DNA of 64,000 bases from Arion vulgaris (lineage: Eukaryota; Mollusca; Gastropoda; Stylommatophora; Arionidae): NCBI GenBank assembly GCA_020796225.1, contig CM036753.1, positions 82,151,941 to 82,215,940 of the forward strand, in the 5' to 3' direction. The notes under the pieces were generated by a model. The model made no database searches. It saw only the letters and a program-made list of their open reading frames with translations, and was not told where the DNA came from. A program made the position numbers and the translations under genes. Position 1 is the first letter of the stretch. The number at the start of each line of letters is the position of its first letter. This document shows, piece after piece, positions 23,304-35,300 of the stretch.

Positions 23304-26300
23304 CTGAAAAATATAGCAATGCTGTTTCTTGTATGTTGTATAGAGGATGTAAATATTTAGGTAACAGAAATGATCTCATGTAAATATTTAGATAACAGAA
23401 ATAATCTCTTAGGTGCCCAGTCTCAGATTGTGAAGGGTAATCATGATGGCTGCAATAGGTCTCTGGTTATAAAGATAAGAATTTATAGCGGCTTTTCAAT
23501 TTGAATATGGTACTTACTCTCAAAGAGTACTTAAGGACAGACCGCACTCCTACATTTAACGATTTTTCTTAAAAAAATGAAATTTGAGTTTAATATTTTA
23601 TATAATACATCCAATTTTGAACAAGAAGCTGTCTTTAGTTTGCCAAAAAAAATGTAGTTTTGTATTTTAATTACATTTTTTAACTAGGCATGTATACGTT
23701 TTTTAGCTAATTATATATGAAAAACCATAACTCTGCTTCAACAGATGGTAGCAAAGTGTTTATAGTAATATGGTAGCACAGATAGATTAACTAATAGCAC
23801 CATTAAACTCATACAGCTTCATTATGATGTAACTTGTATGAAAAATTCTGGGAAATTGGAGCACATTGGTTGGATAAATAGTATTTGAGCCATATTTAAA
23901 CATCACAAAGATAACCATGAGAACTGCAATATACTGAGTAGCTTGTGCCCTAACGATAAAGTTTTAGTGGATTAAAAACAAACTGCCTAATTTTATTTTT
24001 GGCAACATAATGCATGTATTTGTCAAGCTATCTTGCAACTTTGTTGATAAAATACATTCATGGTGGTTCTCCCAATGCTAATGAATCTTTACATATTCTT
24101 ATATGGACTTGGTGTCCTAAGATCTCATATGCTTCGAGGAGGAACTTAAAAATAACTGCCAATATTGTAGTTAATAATGTGAAATTGCGCCGATATACTT
24201 TTTTAATTTAACTTTTTCTTCGGAAAACATTTTTAGCATTTTGCAGTCACCTGTAAAAACCGCATATCCTCCTTGCTAATAAAGAATTTAGGCACAAAAA
24301 GATAGAAAGATGTAAAACAATTAGCGTTGGCATCTAAAGCATTGGCTGAGGCAAGTTTGTATGCTCCTGGGGGATTCTAAAGTAAATTAATTTGGTCAAT
24401 AATTGAAAATATGTTTGTTTTTTTGGCTTTTTCTCAAAATTGTTATTTTCCGTAAATGTATGTCGCTAAATACACTTTTTTCAAAAACTACTCACAGCAT
24501 GGCTGTATAAATTTGCTCACTTCTTTCTTACGCATATTTGATGACCCCCTACCACTTAAAAAGAATTCTTTGAATAGTTTTTGTGTGTCATGCAAAAGAA
24601 TATCTCTTACCCCATATTTTTGGGGTCAAAAATCTGAATTTGCATTAAAAAATTCAGGTAAAACTCATTTTAATATACTTTTAAAATCTTTTGCTACCAG
24701 TTCAAGATATGCAGATGTACTATAACATCTGAAAGTTCTATAGTGCTAACCTGAATAGAACTTAAATCATCCTGTATTTTGCAAGGTTACTTTTTGGGCC
24801 TTTTCCCTTAAAACCCTCTATATTAAATTTTTTCATAGAATATACATGCTTGGATTTTTATATTTTTTCCCCGAGTTTTAACATCAAGTTGATCATTTAG
24901 AATCATAAACGCAACCTCAATGATCAATATTTCTGTTTAGGGTTGCCGTCTGTCCTTAATCTCTGGACAAACAAATTAACAAGCTATTAAAGAAATCAGA
25001 GTATATAAATAATTACCAGAAAGGAAGAAGAAATGTAGACTTGTCATGATGAGGTCACAAGTATGCTACGGATAGTGGAGAGCAAAATCCAACGGTAGAG
25101 AAGAGGAGACATTCAAAAAACCATTGGAGTGTCATTGAGACATGAGTTTAGACTGTAAAAAGTGATTTCTAAATTGCATACAGCAGTTTAGTCAGTCTAT
25201 CTTTTAGCATTTGTTATCCGTTTTATCCTTGGACAGGTCCATGATCTATTCTTTAAATAGTACACAAACCAAGAAAAATCTCAAACAAGACAATATAAGT
25301 CAAAAGATGTCCAAAAATTGAGCTGCCAAATACTTTTAAAAAAAACTAAATATTTACCTGTATATAAAATATTCGTTTTGATGTAAGTACTTCGAATAAG
25401 TTGTCTCTGTTTGGGTGAGCCCTGAGTAAAGAAGAATTTTAGACTTCAGCAATGCTATACATGATACTGAGTGTACAAAATAAAATTAGGTAATTTAGCA
25501 TTGACATAAGAGAAGGCCACATTGTATCATGTGTTAACATCACAGATTATGATACTCCACAATTTCCTTGCTAGTACTTTCAGAGTAAGCCCTTTATAGC
25601 TTTTCAGATCTTAAGGCATGAAGTGACTCGATTCATATTTTTAGTACCTAGTCTGCGAGAGGGTTAATTATTTTCCTCACATGTGGAATGTCGAGTAGGA
25701 TTGAACATACAAACCTCGAGTCCCAATTCAATAGGCCGAACGCTTATGCGTTTCGGTAATCCGTCCCACAATACAAAATCCACAAAGGCTGCTGTCCAAA
25801 CCTATATTAGGATGTGCAAGAACATGGAGAGACTTAGTTGTATGTCAGCGATAACGGATGTGGATATCTAGTAATGGAAGTGGGACATATACATGTCATG
25901 TAATTACTGATTATCCTGGCTCTTACAGAATGAGACTTGCCACTGAATGATCACTGGATTCATGAAGGCAACTTGTTAGTCTTCTGAGAATAAAATGATC
26001 CCAGAAGAAATGTCTAGAATTTGCTTAATTGTAAATGACTAGGTTAACATTGAACTGTCATTTCTGCGAAAACAAACTTTTCTCCAATTACAGCCACTTT
26101 TTTTCTCTCTTTTTTCTTTCGTCCGCTTTCAACTCAGACGAAGTTTCATCTCTGAAACTTATTTTTGCGTGAAAATCCGTTTTTCCAATTTCTTACAATG
26201 GCAGCAGCGTGCACATTGTAAATTACTTTACACTGGCAGCCGTGTGCTCAATGTACTCGTAATTAGTGTTCCCTCGCCATACAGGCAGATTTTCTCGACT

Positions 26301-29300
26301 TCAGAGGTACTCACGTTATCGTCCTGAGTAAGACCAGGGGACTCGAACAAATGCCGGACAGTAGGTTCGAACCCGAGCTATGAGGCGTCTCACAGCTAGC
26401 AGGCCGAGCTACTATCAACTACTCTAGGCAGTCCCCATTACAGCCACGAATACAAAGTACAATAATATGGATAAATGCATCACGCCCGAGTGGTTACCGG
26501 GCCCAAATTTGGGGTGTAAAGAATAGAACCACTTATCTGCCATGCATGTCGTAAGAGGCGACAAAGGAGGTTTGGCTGAAATCAAATGTATGTGTCTGCT
26601 AGGGAATGCTAACCCGAAACAAATCATTGCAGAAAACGGATGCACCAGGCCATAAGGCGCATAACATGGTGCAACGACCCCTCACAATGAGAGGTGGGAT
26701 AACGGATTCTATGGTCGCCAATCTGCCTCAGAGATTTAGCCACGCATTAAGAATGTCAGACATACCATCACAAAGGTGGCCAAAACTTACTGCTGGTAGA
26801 GGTCAGCACAAATGGGGAAGCAGAAATCATAGGAATTATATCCTACAGAACTGCCCCCAGAGTATGCAGACTTGAGAAGAACGAGGTGACCCACTTACAC
26901 CAGCGTCCAAGATAAACTGTATGGCGTGGCTGATAATCTGAGGCAGATGGCTGCCTTTATTGAAGAATCCAAAATCCCAATCTAGTGAGAATGCAGAAGA
27001 AGAAGTCATAATGTGCTATAGTTCTTGCGTTTGACCGCTATGAATTCAGACGTAGTCAGGACACATGGGATGTCGCTTCTGAATGATTTTTGCATGAATC
27101 ACTGCTTTCCTTTTTATCAGTGTCCCCTGCCATATATGGTATGTGCCGGTCTCTGAATTCAGCAGGTTAATGTGCTATGCTGATGGTTATAATGTGCTAT
27201 GCTGATGGTTATAATGTGCTATGCTGATGGTTATAATGTGCTATGCTGATGGTTATAATGTGCTATGCTGATGGTTATAATGTGCTATGCTGATGGTTAT
27301 AATGTGCTATGCTGATAAGTGAAGGTTTGTTATGATTCACTATTCTACATGATCCCCAGAATCCCTGATCGGGTCTGTGCTCGTTTTGACAATGCTATGT
27401 TTGCCAGTTGCCACTAAATGTTTTAACTTTATTATTTTCAATCCTTATAACATTCCCAAAAATTGTGATCGTCTACATTCAATCAATCTGCCATTTACGT
27501 TATTTAAAGGACTCATTACCATTCGTTTTTCTGTGCGTCCCATCATATTCTTTGCATTATTCTCAGAAACCACATCACAGGTTTGCTTATTGTCCATGTT
27601 TCCCTTCCATACAGTAGCACAGATTCTATATAGCAGTTCTTCAGCGATCTCTGGTCATGTGCTTAATTTACTGTGGACCACAAACTGGGCAGTCAGCTGC
27701 AGGTCTGTCAGGTTTCCCCAAAGCTTAAGTTTTCAGGTCGACTGGGTGTGGCCACATGTTGCTTCTCAGCTCACCCAGGAGAGCACAGTCTTGCAGGATA
27801 TGCTCTGGTGTCTATTCCGCCTGCTGACACTGGCAGAGAGCTGTTTGACTTATTCCTAGTCTATATAAGTGTTTGCAGTGTCCGGTGTATAGTCGAAATA
27901 TGACCTGGTCTGTTCTGCTTAGGTCTTTGAGGGAGTCTTTTCCATAATCATATCCAGTGTTTGCCTTCCAGTCTACTGCAGATTTTTTCTGTATGAGGGT
28001 TTTGACCTCTTGAAAAAAGACAGGGGTTGGTAAATTTTATATAGCATTTCAATATTCACTGCAATTGACATTTTATTGGCAAGGACATTTCCCATCTTGC
28101 AAATGGCTGTTTTTGCCTTGATTCTTCTAATCTCTCAAGGCATTTTGCGTCAGATTAGACTGCTACAATAAAGTTATACCATTTCACCTGTTTTAAGAGT
28201 TGGGGTAGCGGAATATCCTATTAAAGAAGGTGGTGTCTTCCTACTTCCGCTAGAGGGACACCCTTGGGCAGCATGGAGTAAGTTTTTTATCAAGAAAAAA
28301 AATCCCAATACTCACCCATCGGCAGCCTGGCGTGCTTCTAACACATCCTCAATTGGCAATGTTCGGATTGGTTGTTTGTCCTGATGACAGTATAAAAAAA
28401 CAAGATTCAAATATATGAATAACTTGGGGTCATCGCATATCAATTTTTTTTTTTTTTCAGATCAATATATATTCACAAACAAACTCAGAATTAGAATGGC
28501 ACTTATTCAAGTGATGAAATCCCTTGCATGAAGACCTATGACGTAAACTGAAGATATGACTACATTTCTTCAGTACATTTCTATCTAACCTTCACAATTT
28601 GTTCAAATGACAAGTTTTTTTGGCAAACCCATTTTGCAAAAACTGTCCAATGTGATTATTTAAAACTGTATGGAGCACTCATTAACATTATTGCAATCTA
28701 AATTTTAGCAGCCAGGTGTACAAATAAAGTGGACCAGGCAAGTTGAAACTAAAAAACATATTTAAGTTACCATTGTTTTTATTAATTTAGTATTAGGACT
28801 TTTCTAAAATAGAATTCTTGTGCTCAAAAATAATTGCTACCATATCCAAGTAACATCGTATGGAAAGATTTAGACATGTAAATCACTTGAAATATTTGCA
28901 TCAGAAAGTGATACATGCCTCCCAGGAAGTCCAATCCCTTGATTTAGTGTGGTTCAATTTATTTTCTAGCATTAAAATATTCTTACAAGTACTATTTTGA
29001 TACTTCTACTGTAAGAAGAAACTGGCTTCCTCTTAATGAAAAGAATGTAAAACATGGAGACTTACTTGTTCTGACTTGAAATATGAAAGCCCTTGTTGAT
29101 GCAGAACAAAATATCTACGTTTCCAATTTTTCCTCTGTAAATATAGAATTGAAGAAAATGGGCAAAGTTGTCAGCTGGATTTAGTCATCCTTATTTTAGA
29201 AAATGACTAATGTTGAGGTGTTGAATGGACACAGAAAGCTTATCAATATAAGAAAGAGGCAGTTATTTTTCGGGCATGTGATGAGGGGAGGTTTAGAACA

Positions 29301-32300
29301 CATTGTGACACCCGGTAAAAATGAAGGTAAACGAGGAAAACAAGAGAACATTTTGGATAGCCTGACTTCATGGCACACTAGAGCATAAACATCTGAGTTG
29401 ATAAACACCACAAGAGATTTGTGGAGATCGCCGCCAGCCGCCATGGCACCTGATGGTAATTTTAGAAAACCTCAATATTAGTTTAGAATTTATGAAAAGT
29501 ATAGAATATGAAAGGAACATTTGGAAGTGCATTCACACCAGCTGAATCACTGGGACTAACAATTTATGTAAATGTGATGTATTTAAGTGCAATTATTCAA
29601 TTCTTCACTTATTTCATTGCTAACTTTTTTCTTCTCATATGCCCCAATCTTGTACCATCTCTTTGTCATCTGAATGTTTCTAGTGTATGCTGAACTGCCT
29701 GCACAATAAGTTACTCAAAGTAAATGAGAAGCATGTGAAAGCATTAGTAAACAAAACGTAAAGATAGATATAGAAATGAAATTTTATGATAATGGACATA
29801 AAAGTAAACACTACAAATAAATAACATGGCAAGAAACTACTTCGAACGCTCCACATCGACTACTTGTTAAACCACTCTGTGATATGAGCCTAAGGGCGAT
29901 TGTACGTTGTGCCAGTTTAGCTCCTACAAGTAGGCTAGCACATTCAATTTCTGCAACACTTTATTTACTAGGGTAGCTTCCCTAGGCCCCTACCTCAGTC
30001 GTTTCTTACAACATGCCTTGCAGGTCGCAGTGTTCCTGTTCTTTGCTCCCTTGCAGCCCTGGCAAAAATGGCAGAAACAGATTTCAAACAAACTTTAAGA
30101 CAGAATGTTGCCCCAAAAAAAGTTGTAAAATAAAAATTGAAACTAATCATTGGTAAGATGGACGATAGTAAAAGTATATAAACATGCAAAAACTTACAAC
30201 AGCACCCTGCTTTACACAGTATCCCTTCTTGATGAATTTCGTGCTGGACATAGCTCCAGCCTTACTGTGGTCAGCCTTACTGTGGTCCAAACTGCTGCTC
30301 ATATCTCTAGTGAATGCGCTAAGACCTCTGTTCAAAGATGATGGGGACATTCGACCTGAAGATGATGATCTTGACTCATCATCCGAACCAGCGTCTAACT
30401 CCACATCTGCGGACTTTGGAGGAAGCATTAAAAATACTTTTTTGGAACTCTAAGAATTTGCAGATTTTACATCAATGTTATCTTGACCGATTTCAATGCT
30501 GACAGTATTTACAAAATGATGGCCATTTTTATGCACTCAGCAAATGTGGGGCAGGTTTTACAAAAATACAGCAGAATTACCATCTTAAAAACTTACGGAC
30601 ACGCATGTGTGGTGCCAGGGCCCCACAAGGGGAAACAAAGAATAATACCACTATGACCTACAATGCATGTCGTAAGAGGCGACCGATGTATGATGTAGGG
30701 AAATGGCCTACTTGTAGGCGTATAACTAGCACAACGTACAATTGCTCTTAGGCTCAGATCACATGCAGATCACACCGAGTGGTTAACGGGTGGTCAATGT
30801 GGAGCGTTTGAAGAATTAAGGACGAGATTGAACAAATTAGAACAGAATGTACAGCGTATATCAGTTGAATAAAAAATGCTTCAAAGATAATATATTCTAT
30901 AGTCAGTGGCATTCAGACCAACTGAAATAGTTAGTTGGGGAGTAAAATATCTACAACATGAGAGTATGTGCACACATGCATGTATGTGTGCAAAAAAAAA
31001 GACCAGTGCACAGAAAACTGCAACATTTGAAACAAAATCAGCTCCAAGATAAAACCAAATCCATCCTATCCTATCCCTAAAATCTGGACAACTGAGTTGT
31101 GAAAAGAATCCACATTTGCTTTTAGTGAATCTCAGATCCCTAACCAAAGCCCATAATTCATTGGTAGAACTCAGAAAAGGGAACATACTTTGTTTGAATG
31201 TTAGTCCCATAGGATTTAGAGTATCTCACCCACTTTTCCACTAGCTAAAAATTATAAGTTCTCTGGGCATACGAAGTGCCAAGATGAAATAACCTGAATA
31301 AAAACCACAAGGATCAGGACACCAAATATTGCAAACCACTGAATGCAAAACAAATTATGTAACTAGACCTACCCAATGACAATTACCACAATATAAACTT
31401 GGTTGACACCTTCGTAAATAACGTCAGCATAGAGACCTGTCTACAAAAATAACCTTATCTTAATATAAAAATCATTTGTAAAAATTCATTCCAATTTCTT
31501 TATAATTTTCAATATTGATGAATCTATTGGTATATAGTTTTCCTGCAGTTTATCTCAAAATCAATAAAATAACTTGACATTTCTATTAATAAACAGACCT
31601 GCACAGGCAACTTGCAGACTACTCCGCCAGCAATTTGTGTAACATACGCTTCCTGTTCAACACCTGCAGCATGCCACTCTGTTGCCTGCGTTGAAGATCG
31701 AAGTGATTCTGGCACCTAAGCAGAAGATAATGCAAACATAAACCCAAGAGACATGACACTTCATTTTTTAATGTTTATTATCTCCACCAAGAGCTTCATC
31801 CTCTAAGCTTTACTTATTTCTTCTAGTATATTTTTCAACAGTATACTATTTATGTGTCCAAAATATTGTATTTGCCAATTCATTTAATCATAAATTTAAA
31901 AAAAACCAAAAACAAATAGAAGCAGTAATGTGAGGAACATATATCATGTATAGAGAAGAGAAATAGATCTATACAGAAAGAACTCAAAATCAAAGAAAAC
32001 TGGCTAATGCTTTCAGTTTCAGTTTGGAATATCTTCATTGCACTCGGACATGTCCATAGGTGCTCCGATCTCCTTTGCAATATCTCCAACAGCGTCCAGC
32101 GACTGACCGTACCAGTTCGATTTTGATTGATGAGCCTACTCGTATACCTGTTGTACCGTTCTTTTCTTGCCACACCAATCTTCAAACCCAGCTCCTGCAA
32201 TCTAGTAGTTGATTTAAATTAAAATCTTTGCGGCCACACTCTATGAGGCGTTCAAAATATCAGCTCTATCCATTGGCTGGCCCTCTAATGTGGTGGCAGA

Positions 32301-35300
32301 GCCAGCCAGCCCGTCTGCTCTCTCATTGCCAACAACACCGATGTGTCCCGGAACGAAGATAGTGATTCTGTAAATTGTTGACACTTGTGATTCAGTCCAT
32401 TGCCTGCGCACAGAACCAGCCTCTACCTTGCGGATTATACTCAATGAATCACTCAGAATGCACGCATGAGTAGTTTTGTGACTCCAGCCAACGTAAACAT
32501 TAGTCACCGCCAGTACCTCCATTGTCATGCTGCTTGTTGTCATACGAAATGCACCACTGGCCTCATGGACCATTCTGCCACATGAGCTTGCAGAGAAGGC
32601 CCATGCGGACTGTCCGTGACGAACTACCTATCCATCCGTGTAAATCACAACGGCACCTGCATTGCAGTTGTCATCAATGATAGCCTTAACGTCTGCATCC
32701 AATGCCACAGGATTCCTCTTTACAACTTTTGTCAAATTTAATGATGGTGGAAAAAGTGCTCCTGTATATTGAAGGCATCGGTATCCATTCTTCCCCATAA
32801 TCGATATTTGTGAGCCTGCATACCAGCTGAACAGTGTCTGCAGCACGGTCAACCCATGACTTGCCCGCTTAAATCGATTTCCTCGACTGGTGCTGAGCAG
32901 CTTGTGCAATGGGTGATCCTTTTTAGCACTTATTTTGAGGCACACACGTGCTCTAGCTATCTTGAGTCTACACTCCATAGTCGGGAAATCCAGGAGAAAC
33001 CTCATCGCCACGAAGGGTTTATCCTGTGTGCAACAAGAATGATACGCATAGCCTCATTCTGTATTCTTTCCAGTCTTTCAATTTGCATGGCCATTGCATA
33101 TTCAATGGTGGAGAGAGCCAGCGTCTGATACAGGATGACAAGCAGCCGCTGCACGATATTCGCAGCAGCCATAACTCTCATTCTGCTAATGCTACAAATA
33201 AGAAAGAAAATTGAGGTATTTTGGACATATAAAAGAAACGAAGAGCTGGAGAAGACCATCATGAAAGGAGGTATATTGGCAAAGAGAAGAGGAAGACCAT
33301 GGAGAAGATGGATTCAGGATGAACTGATGGGTTGAAGGGATGCAGAGGCAGGCCATGTGGCCTATGAGAGAGAGAAATTTTGGAGAACTTGAGGTGGCAA
33401 TGTTCTGCTCAGGACAAGCTATTTGATGATGATTAATAACATTTACTTACTGTAATTTTACTCGCATTTGTAATTGCTTCCATCCATTGAAACTTATCTG
33501 GATCTTGCTCAGCTTGAAGGAAATACTGCCGCCCAGCAACCGTTACAGCTAAAGGAAAAGAATTACATGTGTAATAATAATAGCTGTTATGCAAAAATTG
33601 GTACTAGAGAGCGTATATTTTTACAATTTTAGAGAAATAAAAAAATAATGAGGTCAAGAAAATCTTGAACACCCATATCAACCACTTGTTAACCACTCTG
33701 GTTTGTGATCTGAGCCTAAGAGCGATTGTACATTGTGCCAGTTATGCGCCTACAGGTAGGCCGGCATATCCAATGCTTTTTACTTACTAGGTAGCTTCCT
33801 AGGTCCTACCACACTTACCAAAGACATCACCAAGAAGAACTCAGACCCAGTAGATCTCTGGATGGTGGCCCAAGACACCATACTATCTTTCCCAGAGGAG
33901 TGGATACATGTATATACAGATGGCTCAGCCTTCAAGGGAACTATTAATGCTGGATACGGTGCACGAATAGAATACCCAGACAAATCGTGTGACGAGTTGC
34001 AAAATGCATGTGGAAAGTACTGTTCTAATTTTGAGGCCGAGACCATTGCCATTGAAGCTTCAGTGCACCATCTTACAAACATATTCCAGCTCCATCCTGA
34101 AAAACCCAGCACACAGTTATCTTTACTGATGGTAAGTCAGTGCTACAGTCACTAGAAAATGCAAACCCTGAGAGCCCAGCGTGCCAGTCCCTGGCTCTAT
34201 CCATCAGTTCATTCATCAACACCTTTGCTGTCAAGCTTACCTTACAGTGGATACCAGGACACAGCAACATACAAGGAAATGAAAGAGCAGACATCCTTGC
34301 AAAGGCAGGGGCAAATAGTCAACAGCATGACAGACCAATAACTCTGCAGACTGCTAAACAAATAATAAGAAGTAACAAGAAGGAGGAGTGGATGAATGAG
34401 TGGGCAATGGGCAAAACTGGCAGAGCCCTCTTTAAACACATGACCACTCCAAATCCCAAAGATGCTATAAATGACCTCACACGACAAGAACAAGTCATTA
34501 TTTTCCGCCTTAGGACACAACATGTGCCCCTGAATGCTCACCTACACCGCATCCAACCAAAGATTGCCCCACAATGTCAACTGTGTGACTATTCAGAAGA
34601 AACTGTCACACACCATCTCTTCCAGTGCCCTGCACTCAGTGACCTACGCCACAAGTACCTACCTCCAGACCCAGATGTTGAAAACTCTTTCTATGCTAAC
34701 ACACCATAACTCAGACAGACCTGTAAATTCACTGCCATGGCCTCAAGTCGAAGGGCAAATGCTCAGATGACTGCTGGATCGGAAAAGTAAAGTAAAAGTA
34801 AAGTAAAGTCCCTAGGTCCTACATTAGTCGAGACATGACATGCCTTGTAGTTTGCATTGGTACTATTCTTTGCTTCCTTGCAGGCCCGCACCACATGGCG
34901 GGTCAAGAAGATTAAGGTGGAGAATAAAACAAATAGCTTCCAGATATCTGTTACTTCAACAAGAACTGACAAACAGCATTGAAATCTAGTGGCTTGTATA
35001 AATTAAGGGTTCGAAATTTTATTCAAACAGCACCAGGTGGCCCATTTTCACTAAATGGTGAAGCATTTGTGAAATTTTGTTAATTGATTGGCTGTCGGTA
35101 TATGTTGCCAGTTTTTCTGTCATGCTTAGTTTTGTTTTTTATCATCTAAGCATTTGCCCTTCGACTTGGTCATAGACACAGGTCTGAGTTATGTGTTCGC
35201 ATATAAAGAGTTACTTCTGAGTAGGGCTAGGTATACAGCGCAAGTTACTGAGTGCAGGGTCCTGGAAGAGATGTGACAGTTTCTTGCTAGCAGTAACAAA

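Noticed and set aside
27169..27317. A regular array considered as a CRISPR-like or regulatory structure.
   Set aside because: Units are contiguous with no spacers and the genome is eukaryotic; it is an ordinary minisatellite.
27377..27859. A 160-codon plus-strand open frame.
   Set aside because: It is antisense to a recognisable LINE C-terminal fragment on the minus strand.
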